This document shows, piece after piece, positions 1-8,580 of a stretch of 32,795 nt of DNA. Made by a program: the position numbers and the translations under genes. This stretch comes from Verrucomicrobia subdivision 6 bacterium (GTDB lineage Bacteria > Verrucomicrobiota > Verrucomicrobiia > Methylacidiphilales > Verrucolacustridaceae): the NCBI GenBank assembly GCA_945866245.1, contig CAMBGW010000002.1:1-32795 (forward strand). Direction: 5' to 3'. Within the stretch, counting starts at the first letter, position 1, and each line of letters opens with the position of its first letter. The notes under the pieces are model-generated. The model was not told where the DNA came from. It searched no databases and worked only from the letters and a program-made list of their open reading frames with translations.

Positions 1-339
1 GCCGTCCTCGGTGCCCTCGGCGCCGGTGATATCGGAGCCCACTTTCCCAATACCGACCCCAAGTGGAAAAATGTCGCCAGTACTCTCTTCCTGGCTGAAT
101 CCGCCCGCCTCGCCAAAGCAAAAAAAGCCACCATCCTCAACGTCGACGCCACTCTGCTGGCTGAAGCCCCCAAGCTTCTCCCCCACTTTCCCGCCATGTG
201 CCAAAAAATCGCCGCCGCCCTCGGTCTGCCCGTCGATCGAGTCAATATGAAGGCTACCACCAATGAGAAGCTCGGTTTTATTGGTCGAGGAGATGGTATC
301 GCCGCTCTTGCCGTGGCCGCCCTCGACGTTCCCGAATGA
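1..339 (+). CDS. ispF: 2-C-methyl-D-erythritol 2,4-cyclodiphosphate synthase, C-terminal part
   Basis: This open frame enters from the left edge of the window, so the N-terminus is missing; 112 residues plus stop remain of a family of about 155-160. The visible part begins just before the family motif DIGAHFPNTDPKWKN (metal-binding His and the conserved DTDP-like turn). It ends with the conserved ATTNEKLGFIGRGDGIAALAVA segment that lines the active site. The enzyme forms the cyclic diphosphate of the non-mevalonate (MEP) isoprenoid pathway in the cytoplasm, the route that would also feed the squalene needed by the sterol-like genes near 11-14.5 kb. Its stop overlaps the tmk start (ATGA), suggesting translational coupling. 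Assignment is secure; only the upstream end is unknown. Confidence 0.93.
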   Translation, partial: AVLGALGAGDIGAHFPNTDPKWKNVASTLFLAESARLAKAKKATILNVDATLLAEAPKLLPHFPAMCQKIAAALGLPVDRVNMKATTNEKLGFIGRGDGIAALAVAALDVPE

Positions 340-989
340 CCTCCGCAGGTCGCTTCCTCACTTTTGAAGGGTGCGAGGGGTGCGGCAAAAGCACTCAAAT
401 CACATCCACCCTCGCTTGGCTTCGCTCGGCAAAGCTCACCGTACACGAGGTTCGAGAACCCGGCGGTACCCCAGTGGGCGAGGTCATTCGCCACCTCCTC
501 AAACACGATCCCGTGGGCCAATCCATGACCGCCGAAACGGAACTCCTCCTCTTCGCCGCCAGCCGAGCCGAGCTCGTCCGCCAAACGATCCTTCCTGCGC
601 TGACCCGAGGCGATTGGATCATTGCCGACCGCTTCCACGACTCCACCACCGTTTTCCAAGGCAATGCCCGTGGCCTTCCCATGGAAGAAGTATCCTTTAT
701 CAACCGCTACGCCATCGCCCAGCGCGAACCCGATCTCACTCTCGTCCTCGATCTCGATCCCGCCGAGGCCCGAAGTCGCGCCCTTCGTCGCCCCCGACCT
801 GCCGGCCAAAAAGACCGGCTGGAGGATCTGGACCTAGGGTTTTACCAGAAAGTAGCTGAAGGATATCGCGCCCTCGCCCAAAGAGAACCCAAGCGGGTCA
901 AGCTGATCGACGCATCAGGTTCGCGCGAACAAACCTTCGCCATGATCCAAAAGGAGCTCCGCCATGCCTTTTCCTCCCTCCCGCGTTGA
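336..989 (+). CDS. tmk: Thymidylate kinase (dTMP kinase)
   Basis: A 217-residue protein of normal family length that phosphorylates dTMP to dTDP for DNA synthesis. The P-loop is the FEGCEGCGKSTQ segment near residues 9-20. The DRFHDSTTVFQG segment corresponds to the substrate-binding DR(Y/F) motif. A late Arg-rich LID region (RRPRPAGQKDRLEDLD, about 150-165) is followed by the conserved FYQKVAEGYRALA helix. The ATG lies inside the ispF stop (ATGA overlap), and the 3' end overlaps holB by 26 bases. tmk-holB adjacency is common in bacteria and supports both calls. Confidence 0.95.
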   Translation: MTSAGRFLTFEGCEGCGKSTQITSTLAWLRSAKLTVHEVREPGGTPVGEVIRHLLKHDPVGQSMTAETELLLFAASRAELVRQTILPALTRGDWIIADRFHDSTTVFQGNARGLPMEEVSFINRYAIAQREPDLTLVLDLDPAEARSRALRRPRPAGQKDRLEDLDLGFYQKVAEGYRALAQREPKRVKLIDASGSREQTFAMIQKELRHAFSSLPR

Positions 990-1824
990 GGAGCTGTTCC
1001 AAACCGCCGCGAAAGAAGGTCGCCTCGCCCACGCCTACCTCCTCACCGGAGCTCCGCCGGCCGAACTGGAGTCACTTGGAAAAGGCCTAGCCGCCAACCT
1101 TCTCGATGCCGATTTAGAGGGACACCCCGATTTTTTTGTACTCCGCCCTGAATCCAAATCCCGCCGCGTCTCGATCGCCCAAGTCCGCTCTCTGGAACAC
1201 TCTCTCTCCCGCCGCCCTCACAAAGCCCCACTCAAAGTCGCCCTTATCTTAGAGGCTGAGCGGATGTGCCTCCCTCCTGCCGAGGCAGCGAACGCTTTTC
1301 TCAAAACCTTGGAAGAGCCCCCCGATCACTCCCTCTTAATTCTCACCTCCGACCGCCCCGAGCAGCTTCTGCCCACCGTGCGCTCCCGCTGTCTCACCTT
1401 TCCTATTCTTCCCGACAAGCACCCCGCCCCGATCGAGGGGATCGATGAACTCACCCGCCTCTGGGCCGAGTCATCCGAACCCACCCCGCTCGCCGCCTAC
1501 CGACGCGCCTCCATCCTACAATCCTTTCTCCTATCCACTCGCGATCGCCTCAACGCCCAAAGTGAACAGGAGGTGGAAGATGAAGAGGGGGACGAAAATG
1601 AGTCTGCTCAATCAGCCTCCTTGGCAGGCCAACTGGTGCGCGTTCGTGAAGACATTATCACCCACCTAATCCGCTCCGCCTGGAGCCGAGCTCAATCCAG
1701 CCTCCGCCCCGAAATTGTCCGCGAGGTCGACTCCCTCGAAAAACTTCGGCTCGCCCTTGCCCGAAATATCGACCCCACCCTCGCCATCGAGGTCTCCTGC
1801 CTCCGCATCGCCGGCCTCACCTAA
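964..1824 (+). CDS. holB: DNA polymerase III clamp-loader subunit delta prime
   Basis: A 286-residue protein starting with the typical delta-prime segment RLAHAYLLTGAPP (about residues 20-32). It lacks a functional Walker A lysine, as many delta-prime subunits do. It continues with the ADANAFLKTLEEPP-like stretch (here AANAFLKTLEEPPDHS) and the conserved LILTSDRPEQLLPTVRSRC region. The protein would act in the replication clamp loader with DnaX and HolA. An acidic linker rich in Glu and Asp sits at about residues 199-213, between the ATPase-like domains and the C-terminal helical domain. The start overlaps the end of tmk by 26 bases, so the two are probably co-transcribed. A hairpin with a T-rich tail follows the stop by about 30 bases. 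Confidence 0.9.
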   Translation: MPFPPSRVEELFQTAAKEGRLAHAYLLTGAPPAELESLGKGLAANLLDADLEGHPDFFVLRPESKSRRVSIAQVRSLEHSLSRRPHKAPLKVALILEAERMCLPPAEAANAFLKTLEEPPDHSLLILTSDRPEQLLPTVRSRCLTFPILPDKHPAPIEGIDELTRLWAESSEPTPLAAYRRASILQSFLLSTRDRLNAQSEQEVEDEEGDENESAQSASLAGQLVRVREDIITHLIRSAWSRAQSSLRPEIVREVDSLEKLRLALARNIDPTLAIEVSCLRIAGLT

Positions 1825-1856
1825 CACATACTCAAGAATACTTCCGAATTTCACTG

Positions 1857-1890
1857 ATACTTTAATGATAAAGTATTTTTATTTTGATTT
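1857..1890 (+). terminator. AT-rich hairpin with T-rich tail after holB
   Basis: A perfect 8-bp inverted repeat, ATACTTTA (1857-1864) and TAAAGTAT (1869-1876), with a 4-base ATGA loop, is followed directly by a T-rich run (1877-1890). This looks like an intrinsic terminator for the ispF-tmk-holB transcript. The stem is almost all A/T and therefore weak, so it could instead be an operator for accB just downstream. Confidence 0.5.
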
Positions 1891-1913
1891 CAGGCCGTTT
1901 GAGCCACTAATAT
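1884..1913 (+). promoter_or_regulatory. Candidate promoter for accBC
   Basis: TTGATT (1884-1889) and TAATAT (1908-1913) are separated by 18 bases, a plausible sigma-70-like pair. The predicted transcription start would fall only a few bases before the accB ATG at 1923. No Shine-Dalgarno sequence is visible there, so the mRNA may be leaderless. Prediction by eye only. Confidence 0.3.
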
Positions 1914-1922
1914 TGCCTTCAT

Positions 1923-2390
1923 ATGGATATTAAAGAGATTAAGGCGGTCATCGATCTCATGAGGAAAAACAGCCTCACCGAGTTCGAATATGAAAAAGAC
2001 GGAACCAAAATCCGTATCCAGCGCGGGCCGGACGGGAAACCCCAAGTCTTCTCCTCATCCCCAGGCCTCATCCCCGCCCCCACTCTTCTTCCCATCCCAA
2101 CCGCCCTGCCCACCGCTCCAGCGGCCACCCCACCCCCTCCGGCCGAAACTCTCCCCACCATCAACTCCCCCATGGTCGGCACCTTCTACGGCTCCCCTGC
2201 CCCCGATGCCCCTCCCTACCTCTCCGTCGGAACAGCCGTCACTCCAGAAAGCGTCGTCTGTATCATCGAGGCCATGAAAGTGATGAATGAAATCAAAGCC
2301 GAAATGTCAGGCACGATTACCGAAATCCTTGTCGAAAGCGGAAAGCCGGTCGAGTTCGGAAAGCCGCTCTTCCGCATCCGCCCATCCTAA
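1923..2390 (+). CDS. accB: Biotin carboxyl carrier protein of acetyl-CoA carboxylase
   Basis: A 155-residue protein with the standard BCCP layout. Residues 1-40 are the N-terminal DIKEIKAVIDLMRKNSLTEFE-type region, with a KIRIQRG strand. A Pro/Ala-rich flexible linker covers about 45-80. The biotinyl domain runs from about 82 to 155. The biotin-accepting lysine is K119 in EAMKVMNEIKAE; the usual second Met of EAMKMMN is Val here. The protein carries carboxybiotin between biotin carboxylase and the carboxyltransferase in fatty-acid synthesis. accC follows after 36 bases, the classic accBC pair. No accA or accD is in the window. Confidence 0.96.
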   Translation: MDIKEIKAVIDLMRKNSLTEFEYEKDGTKIRIQRGPDGKPQVFSSSPGLIPAPTLLPIPTALPTAPAATPPPPAETLPTINSPMVGTFYGSPAPDAPPYLSVGTAVTPESVVCIIEAMKVMNEIKAEMSGTITEILVESGKPVEFGKPLFRIRPS

Positions 2391-2426
2391 CCCCCCACGG
2401 CGGGGAACTCCCTCTGCCACCCCAAT

Positions 2427-3788
2427 ATGTTTGAAAAAATTCTTATCGCAAATCGGGGCGAAATCGCACTCCGCGTCATCCGCGCCTGCAAAGACATGGG
2501 CATCCGCTCCCTCGCCGTTTACTCAGAGGCAGATCACGACTCCCTCCACGTCCAAGCCGCCGATGAAGCCATCTGTATCGGGCCAGGCCCCAGCGCTCAA
2601 AGTTATCTGAAAATCGACCGAATCATCTCCGCCGCCGAAGTTGGAGACGTGGACGCCATTCACCCGGGCTACGGATTCCTCTCCGAAAACGCCCACTTCG
2701 CCGAAGTTTGCCAATCCTGCAACATCCGCTTCATCGGTCCCTCTCCCGAATCGATCCGCCGAATGGGAGATAAATCCCTCGCGCGAGAAAATGCCCGCAA
2801 GGCCGGCGTCCCCATTCCCCCGGGAAGCGATGGCCCGGTAACTTCCGAGCAGGAAGCGATCAAAGCCGCGAAAAAAATCGGCTATCCCATCATGATCAAA
2901 GCCGTCGCGGGGGGCGGAGGCAAAGGAATGCGACCCGCTCACAATGACGTCAGCCTCGTCAAAGGCTTCCTCGCCGCACGCATGGAAGCAGAAAAAGCCT
3001 TCGGAAATCCCGACGTCTATCTTGAAAAATATATTGAAGAACCTCACCACATCGAATTCCAAATCCTCGGCGATAAGCGCGGTAAAATTATCCATGTCGG
3101 CGAACGCGACTGCTCGATCCAACGCCGCCACCAAAAACTTCTAGAAGAATCCCCCTCCCCCCTTCTCGATAGCGATCTCCGTAAACGGATGGGGAAAGCC
3201 GCCATCAAACTGGCCGAAGCCGTTCAATACGAAAACGCCGGTACGATGGAGTTCCTCGTCGATAATGCCGGTCACTTTTACTTTCTCGAAATGAATACCC
3301 GCATCCAAGTCGAACATCCTGTGACCGAAGAGGTCTACGGGATCGACCTAGTCAAAGAGCAAATCAAAATCGCTTCCGGCGAACGCCTCGGCCCCGAATT
3401 CGATAACCTTCGCCCCCTGCGACACGCCATCGAATTCCGCATCAATGCGGAGGATCCCGCCAACGATTTCCGACCCTCCCCCGGCACGGTCAACCTTTAC
3501 TACCCCCCCGGCGGCATCGGCATACGAATGGACTCTCACATCTACGGCGGCTACTCCATCCCGCCGTTCTACGATTCGATGATCGGAAAACTGATTGCCG
3601 TCGGCCCAGACCGCGCCACGGCCGTCGCCCGTATGCAGCGCGCCCTCGACGAAACCATCATACGCGGAGTCAAAACCACCATCCCTCTCGGCCAACGAAT
3701 CGTCCGCGATCTGGACTTCCGCCGGGGAAAATACTCCACCCACTTCCTAGAGCGGTTTTTCGAGCGCAAGGTCGAGACCCCCTCTTAA
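2427..3788 (+). CDS. accC: Biotin carboxylase subunit of acetyl-CoA carboxylase
   Basis: A 453-residue ATP-grasp enzyme (family about 445-455) that carboxylates the biotin on AccB using ATP and bicarbonate. The N-terminus [19 protein letters not shown] is diagnostic. [11 protein letters not shown] lies at about 79-89, K116 sits in GDKSLA, and the glycine-rich ATP loop GGGGKGMR at 162-169. The catalytic [14 protein letters not shown] segment follows at about 290. The protein lacks fused BCCP or carboxyltransferase domains, so it is the stand-alone acetyl-CoA carboxylase type. thiE begins 3 bases after its stop. Confidence 0.97.
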   Translation: MFEKILIANRGEIALRVIRACKDMGIRSLAVYSEADHDSLHVQAADEAICIGPGPSAQSYLKIDRIISAAEVGDVDAIHPGYGFLSENAHFAEVCQSCNIRFIGPSPESIRRMGDKSLARENARKAGVPIPPGSDGPVTSEQEAIKAAKKIGYPIMIKAVAGGGGKGMRPAHNDVSLVKGFLAARMEAEKAFGNPDVYLEKYIEEPHHIEFQILGDKRGKIIHVGERDCSIQRRHQKLLEESPSPLLDSDLRKRMGKAAIKLAEAVQYENAGTMEFLVDNAGHFYFLEMNTRIQVEHPVTEEVYGIDLVKEQIKIASGERLGPEFDNLRPLRHAIEFRINAEDPANDFRPSPGTVNLYYPPGGIGIRMDSHIYGGYSIPPFYDSMIGKLIAVGPDRATAVARMQRALDETIIRGVKTTIPLGQRIVRDLDFRRGKYSTHFLERFFERKVETPS

Positions 3789-3791
3789 CCC

Positions 3792-4478
3792 ATGGCGCCA
3801 GCCTTGGATCCCTCCCGGGCCCACGAGGCTCTCCAGCAAGCTCACCTCTACGCCATCCTCGACTCCTCGTACGCTCCTCCCTCCGCTTGGCCCTCACTCG
3901 CCGGCAAACTGGCAGACGGCGGGGCAGGTGTTTTTCAACTTCGCGCCAAAAATCTTCCCAAGGACGAAATCCTCACCGCAGCAAAAATTCTCGCGCCACT
4001 CCTCGCCCAACGTGGCCTCCCCCTCCTCCTCAACGATCATCCCGACTTAGTCGCCCCATCCGGTGCTGCCGGATGCCACCTCGGCCAAGATGATCTAGGA
4101 ATTCCAGAAGCTCGCCGACTCCTCGGTTCTGCCACACTCCTCGGCCTCTCCACCCACTCCCCTTGCCAAGCAACCGCTGGTCAGGCGCTAGGCGCTGACT
4201 ACCTCGGCTTCGGCCCCCTCTACGCCACGGGGACAAAGCCCGACTACAAACCGATCGGCCCCGCAAAAATCAGCGATATCGTGAAACAAGTAACTCTGCC
4301 CTTCTTCTGTATCGGGGGAATTACCCCAGAACGAATTTCGGAAGTGACCCAACACGGCGGCTCCCGTGTCTGCGTGGTCTCTTACCTACTGCAAGCCGCC
4401 GACCCCGCTGCCGCCGCTCGTAACATTCTTTCTCGGCTTGGCACTTCATCCCAACTGAAGGATGCTGATCGCCCATGA
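3792..4478 (+). CDS. thiE: Thiamine-phosphate synthase
   Basis: A 228-residue TIM-barrel enzyme joining hydroxymethylpyrimidine diphosphate and thiazole phosphate into thiamine phosphate. Family motifs in order: VFQLRAK (48-53, pyrophosphate contacts), LLLNDHPDL (78-86), CHLGQDDL (95-102), LGLSTHS (118-123), YLGFGPLYATGTKP (137-150) and CIGGIT (173-178). It follows accC after 3 bases and ends in an ATGA overlap with the kinase gene, so it is probably read from the accBC transcript. No TPP riboswitch is visible before it, as expected inside an operon. Confidence 0.93.
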   Translation: MAPALDPSRAHEALQQAHLYAILDSSYAPPSAWPSLAGKLADGGAGVFQLRAKNLPKDEILTAAKILAPLLAQRGLPLLLNDHPDLVAPSGAAGCHLGQDDLGIPEARRLLGSATLLGLSTHSPCQATAGQALGADYLGFGPLYATGTKPDYKPIGPAKISDIVKQVTLPFFCIGGITPERISEVTQHGGSRVCVVSYLLQAADPAAAARNILSRLGTSSQLKDADRP

Positions 4479-5380
4479 GCGTTCTTGTCGTCGGCTCGGT
4501 CGGAATCGACCGAATTGAAACCACCCAGGAGGATCGTTCCGATCTTTTGGGAGGATCCGCCTCCTATGCAGGGCTCGCGGCAAGCTTTCACGCCCCCACA
4601 AGCCTGATCGGGATTGTCGGTGATGATTTCCCCGCCCACCACAGGGCTGTCTGGGAAAAACGCAAAATCGATCTTTCAGGCCTTCAGATCGCCAAAGGAA
4701 AAACCTTTCGCTGGCACGGTCGCTACGAGGACAATATGAACAATCGGCACACCATCTCGACCGATCTCAACGTCTTTGCCGATTTCAAACCCCAACTTCC
4801 TCCCGCTCAGAAAAAACTCCCCTTCGTTCTGTTGGGAAATATCGCTCCCGACCTCCAACACCTCGTCCTCGATCAGATGGAAAAGCCGAAGTTTACCATC
4901 GCCGACACCATGAATCTCTGGATCGATATCGCACGCCCTCGCCTCCTCGAGCTTCTCCCCCGGATCGACATGCTCATCCTCAACGACTCGGAAGCCGCCC
5001 TCCTCACAGGCGAATCGAATCTTCTTCGTGCCTCCCGCTGGCTTCGCGAACGTGGTCCTCGCTACGTCGCCATCAAAAAGGGGGAGCACGGCTGCTATCT
5101 TTCCGGAAAAGAGGGTGCTTTTGCCGCGCCCGCCATCCCGCTGGAAAAAGTGCTCGATCCCACTGGGGCAGGTGACACCTTTGCTGGTGGCCTTGCCGGT
5201 TACCTCGCCGGTCAAAAAGAGATCAATCTCTCCACCCTGGCACACGGAGTTCTCGAAGGCACCATCCTCGCCTCATTTACCGTAGAAGACTTCAGCCTGA
5301 ACCGGCTTTCCGCTCTCTCCCCTCAAGATCTCGAAACCCGCCGAAAAGAACTTTCCCGCCTAATCAATCCTCATCCCTAG
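4475..5380 (+). CDS. PfkB/ribokinase-family sugar or nucleoside kinase
   Basis: A 301-residue kinase of the PfkB superfamily. The N-terminal substrate-site glycines are in LLGGSASYAGLA (24-34), and the C-terminal anion hole and catalytic base are in DPTGAGDTFAGG (D228-G239, with D234 the base). The LILNDSEAALLTGE segment is the usual NxxE-type motif. The substrate cannot be told from sequence: sugars, nucleosides and hydroxymethylpyrimidine are all possible for this fold. The start lies in the thiE stop (ATGA). The overlap makes thiamine-related phosphorylation worth considering, but that is guilt by association. Confidence 0.85.
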   Translation: MSVLVVGSVGIDRIETTQEDRSDLLGGSASYAGLAASFHAPTSLIGIVGDDFPAHHRAVWEKRKIDLSGLQIAKGKTFRWHGRYEDNMNNRHTISTDLNVFADFKPQLPPAQKKLPFVLLGNIAPDLQHLVLDQMEKPKFTIADTMNLWIDIARPRLLELLPRIDMLILNDSEAALLTGESNLLRASRWLRERGPRYVAIKKGEHGCYLSGKEGAFAAPAIPLEKVLDPTGAGDTFAGGLAGYLAGQKEINLSTLAHGVLEGTILASFTVEDFSLNRLSALSPQDLETRRKELSRLINPHP

Positions 5381-5401
5381 TTTCGTGCTACACTTTTTTC
5401 G

Positions 5402-5701
5402 ATGGAACCTAACGAGGAGATCGCCCTAGTTCTGCTTCTTATTGTCACCATCGGCTCCGTTGCCCTTACCCTTGCCCTTTCCGTCCTCCACCCCCGCTAC
5501 CGAGAACTTCGACCCCGCCTAGCCCTCTCCATCAAAATGCTTGGCTTTCCTCTGGCCGCGTACGGACTCCTGCGTTGGTTCACCTCCCTGCCGTTAGCCC
5601 GTTTTGACTTCTTTCTCATCGTCCTACTTCTTATCTATACGGTTGAGTTTCTGTTTTTCTTTATCGTCATGCGCCACCCTCCACGTGGTCCTCGTGTCTA
5701 A
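5402..5701 (+). CDS. Small hypothetical membrane protein
   Basis: A 99-residue protein of no recognised family. A hydrophobic segment covers about residues 7-29. Two more follow in the second half (about 43-60 and 68-90), separated by charged bridges rich in Arg. The C-terminus (RHPPRGPRV) is basic, consistent with a cytoplasmic tail. It starts 21 bases after the kinase stop and may be the last gene of that operon. Its compositional match to its neighbours and clear membrane pattern make it likely real. Confidence 0.65.
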   Translation: MEPNEEIALVLLLIVTIGSVALTLALSVLHPRYRELRPRLALSIKMLGFPLAAYGLLRWFTSLPLARFDFFLIVLLLIYTVEFLFFFIVMRHPPRGPRV

Positions 5702-5767
5702 TACGAGCCCATCCTGCTTTTTTAAAGTGCTTATAGACAAACGCTTCAATCCGACCTCCGTAACATC

Positions 5768-5787
5768 CTAGAGAAATCGGTTTCTAG
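5768..5787. promoter_or_regulatory. Inverted repeat upstream of the desaturase
   Basis: CTAG (5768-5771) and CTAG (5784-5787) enclose AGAAA-TCGG-TTTCT (5772-5785). The arms AGAAA and TTTCT pair perfectly; alternatively CTAG plus AAA pairs with TTT plus CTAG around a 2-base bulge. It sits about 40 bases before the desaturase ATG. It could be a repressor operator or a small mRNA hairpin; nothing decides between these. Confidence 0.35.
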
Positions 5788-5824
5788 AACTTGCTCTGTT
5801 GAAAATATCGAGCAGTCTTATCGG

Positions 5825-6775
5825 ATGTCTTCATCCATCTCACACGCCCAAGCAACAGATCCGCTCACCAAAACCATCCTCCTGGCCCTTGTCTGGCTAC
5901 CTATCTTCGGAGTGATCTCCGCCATTGTCCTTCTCTGGAACTCCTACGTTACTTGGGTGGACGTCGCCCTCCTCCTAACCTTTTTTACCCTTTGTGGCTA
6001 CGGTATCACTCTCGGTTACCACCGAATGCTCACCCACAAGAGCTTCCAAGCTCATCCCTGGCTAAAAACCTTCCTCCTCATCTGTGGCTCCATGGCCATG
6101 CAAGGCCCCGCCCTTCACTGGGCCGCCACCCACGTCCAACACCACGCCAATTCGGACGAAGAGGAAGATCCCCATAGCCCACTCAAAAGTCTGTGGCATG
6201 CCCACGCCGGTTGGATTCTCGACAACTTTAAACCTGACATCCAACGCTACGCTCCCGCCCTTTTGAAAGACCCCATCATTGTTGCCATCAACAATACGTG
6301 GTGGCTCTGGGTATTCACAGGTCTTCTCATTCCCACAGGCATCGGCGCGCTCGCTGCCGTGTTTTTCGGAAAATCGGTTTTAGTGGGTGCCTTCGGTGGT
6401 TTGGTTTGGGGCGGCTTCGTTCGCCTTTTCATGAACCAGCACATCACCTGGTCGGTGAACTCGATCTGTCACACCTTCGGCCGTCGCTCCTTTGAAACCA
6501 CCGATGCCAGCCGCAACAACTTCCTCTTCGGGATTCTTGCCATGGGTGAAGGTTGGCACAATAACCACCACGCTTTTCCCCGCTCCGCCCGTCACGGCAT
6601 GCATTGGACTCAGCCCGACTCCTCCGCTTGGCTCATCTGGATTTTCGAAAAGCTCGGTCTGGTCAAGGAGGTGGTGCTCATCTCCGAAAGCCGGATCCAA
6701 GCCCGCCTCGCTTCCCAACCCGATCCCGAAGCCGAATCGATCATCCTCCCCATCCCCGCTGAACAGCGGGACTAG
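5825..6775 (+). CDS. Membrane acyl-CoA/acyl-lipid delta-9-type fatty acid desaturase
   Basis: A 316-residue integral membrane di-iron enzyme. All three histidine boxes are present: HRMLTH (66-71), HVQHH (103-107) and HNNHH (245-249). The surrounding GYHRMLTHKSF, DPHSP and GEGWHNNHHAFP contexts are characteristic of stearoyl-CoA delta-9 desaturases. Hydrophobic segments occur at about 18-60, 75-95 and 160-205. The reaction puts a cis double bond into a saturated acyl chain using O2 and an electron donor, raising membrane fluidity. It stands alone behind a 123-base upstream gap containing an inverted repeat. The substrate carrier (CoA, ACP or lipid) cannot be decided. Confidence 0.92.
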   Translation: MSSSISHAQATDPLTKTILLALVWLPIFGVISAIVLLWNSYVTWVDVALLLTFFTLCGYGITLGYHRMLTHKSFQAHPWLKTFLLICGSMAMQGPALHWAATHVQHHANSDEEEDPHSPLKSLWHAHAGWILDNFKPDIQRYAPALLKDPIIVAINNTWWLWVFTGLLIPTGIGALAAVFFGKSVLVGAFGGLVWGGFVRLFMNQHITWSVNSICHTFGRRSFETTDASRNNFLFGILAMGEGWHNNHHAFPRSARHGMHWTQPDSSAWLIWIFEKLGLVKEVVLISESRIQARLASQPDPEAESIILPIPAEQRD

Positions 6776-6834
6776 CTTCTTAATTCCCTCACACGAAAGA
6801 GAGTGGCGCAGACCGCCACTTGCGTGATGTTTTT
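6755..6834 (+). terminator. Two successive hairpins at the end of the desaturase gene
   Basis: CCCGCTG (6755-6761) and CAGCGGG (6764-6770) form a strong inverted repeat inside the last codons of the desaturase. A second, AGTGGCG (6802-6808) with CGCCACT (6814-6820) and a 5-base loop, is followed 9 bases later by TTTTT (6830-6834). Together they plausibly end transcription, although neither has an ideal immediately adjacent T-tract. Confidence 0.4.
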
Positions 6835-6939
6835 GCCCCCTAGCGGTAGAGGACTATGCCGGCAGCGGCTGGATGATGCTTTAATAATCAAATCCTTCCT
6901 TCTTTCGCGCCTCTTTATTCCGAGTTAGCCTTTTTCCCC

Positions 6940-8520
6940 ATGTCCACTGCCCCCCATCTCACCATCTACGACACCACCCTGCGTGATGGGGCCCAGGGCG
7001 AGGGCGTTCACTTCTCCCTATCCGATAAACTTCGCCTCGCCGAACGCCTCGCCTCCTATGGCCTCCACTACGTCGAAGGCGGTTGGCCCGGTTCGAACGA
7101 CAAAGATCGCGACTTTTTTGCCGAAGCCAAAAAACTCCGCTGGACCTCATGTAAATTAGCCGCTTTCGGCTCCACCCGTCGCCCCAACACCGAAACCTCT
7201 AATGACTCCCAAGTCCGGCTCCTTCTGGAGGCGGAAACTCCCGTGGTGACCATCTTTGGGAAAAGCTGGCTCCTCCACGTCGAAAAAGTCCTGCGCACCA
7301 CCCCCACAGAAAATCTCCGAATGATCTCCGATACCGTAGCCCTCCTCAAAAAAGAGGGCCGGGAAGCCATCTACGATGCCGAACACTTCTTTGACGGCTA
7401 CTCCGCCGACTCGGACTACGCCCTCCGCACCTTAGAGGCTGCAGCCGAAGCCGGTGCCGACTATCTCGTCCTCTGTGAGACCAACGGAGGTCGCCTTCCC
7501 TCCGAAATCAGTACGATCGTTCGCGCCGTGCAAACCCGCTTTCCAAAATTGAAATTGGGAATCCATACCCACAACGACTGCGGACTCGGGGTCGCCAATG
7601 CCGTCGCCGCCGTCCAAGAGGGCGCCCTTCAAGTCCAAGGTACGATCAACGGGTACGGAGAGCGCACAGGAAATTGCAACCTGACCACCCTCCTTCCCCT
7701 TCTCGAGCTCAAACTTGGAAAGAAAGTCCTGCCGCAGGGCAATCTGCGGCAACTTTCCGAACTCTCTGCCTTTGTCGACGAACTGGCCAATCTACATCAC
7801 GACCCACGCGCCCCCTTTGTTGGCCGAACTGCCTTCGCCCACAAAGGCGGCATGCACGTTAATGCGGTCAACAAACTTGCCGCCAGCTTTGAGCACATCG
7901 AGCCCGCCTCTGTCGGCAACAGCCAGCGCATCCTCGTCGGCGAACTTTCCGGAGGTGCGAATGTCATGATGAAGGCGCGTGAACTCGGCGTCACCGTAGA
8001 TGAAAAATCAGCGCAAACTCGGGCTATTTTAGCGAGGATCAAAAAACTGGAGAAAGATGGGTATGAGTTTGAAGCGGCTGACGCCTCATTTGAACTTCTG
8101 GTCCGCCGATCCCTCGAGAAGATCCCTGCCCCCTTCCAGATCGAGTCCTATGAGGTGAAGGTCGTTCGCTCCCGCCCCACCGCTCGGGAGACCAGCCATG
8201 CCAAGATTGCCGTGCGCATCGGTAAAAAAGTACAAAAGACCTCTGCCCGTGGGGATGGTCCGGTCAACGCCCTCGATGCTGCCTTGCGAAAAGCCCTGCT
8301 CCCCTCCTTCCCGTCCCTCCGCAGAATGAAGTTGATCGACTACAAAGTTCGCATCGTCAGCTCTCGTGGGGGTACCGCAGCACGCATCCGTGTTTTGGTC
8401 GAATCCAGCGATGGGGCTCGTGAGTGGGGAACTGTCGGTGTTTCCACCAATATCTTGGAGGCCAGCGCACTAGCCCTGACCGATAGTTTGTCCTACTTTC
8501 TTTTGCCCCGAACCACCTAA
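6940..8520 (+). CDS. cimA: (R)-citramalate synthase
   Basis: A 526-residue protein of the isopropylmalate/citramalate synthase family. The catalytic start is IYDTTLRDGAQGEG (9-22). The metal-binding pair H209/H211 is in GIHTHNDCGLG. GTINGYGERTGNCNL and HKGGMHVNAV are conserved acceptor-domain segments. A C-terminal LeuA-type regulatory domain spans about 395-520. The FSLSDKLRLAERLASYG and YVEGGWPGSNDKD sequences are typical of the long CimA type rather than LeuA. It condenses pyruvate and acetyl-CoA to citramalate for threonine-independent isoleucine synthesis. No leuBCD genes are nearby. A 164-base gap precedes it; I saw no attenuator with Ile codons there. Confidence 0.92.
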   Translation: MSTAPHLTIYDTTLRDGAQGEGVHFSLSDKLRLAERLASYGLHYVEGGWPGSNDKDRDFFAEAKKLRWTSCKLAAFGSTRRPNTETSNDSQVRLLLEAETPVVTIFGKSWLLHVEKVLRTTPTENLRMISDTVALLKKEGREAIYDAEHFFDGYSADSDYALRTLEAAAEAGADYLVLCETNGGRLPSEISTIVRAVQTRFPKLKLGIHTHNDCGLGVANAVAAVQEGALQVQGTINGYGERTGNCNLTTLLPLLELKLGKKVLPQGNLRQLSELSAFVDELANLHHDPRAPFVGRTAFAHKGGMHVNAVNKLAASFEHIEPASVGNSQRILVGELSGGANVMMKARELGVTVDEKSAQTRAILARIKKLEKDGYEFEAADASFELLVRRSLEKIPAPFQIESYEVKVVRSRPTARETSHAKIAVRIGKKVQKTSARGDGPVNALDAALRKALLPSFPSLRRMKLIDYKVRIVSSRGGTAARIRVLVESSDGAREWGTVGVSTNILEASALALTDSLSYFLLPRTT

Positions 8521-8532
8521 ATTTCACCCTCC

Positions 8533-8559
8533 GTGGGAGTTGAGTCCTCACAATTTTTT
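8533..8559 (+). terminator. Possible intrinsic terminator after cimA
   Basis: GTGGG (8533-8537) can pair with CCTCAC (8547-8551, including one G-T pair) around a loop, followed by AATTTTTT (8552-8559). It lies 13 bases after the cimA stop and before tRNA-Asn. The stem is short and imperfect. Confidence 0.35.
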
Positions 8560-8580
8560 CGGTAGGTTACCCAACTGCTT

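Noticed and set aside
3700-3800. TPP riboswitch before thiE
   Set aside because: Only 3 bases separate accC and thiE, and no thi-box sequence is seen.
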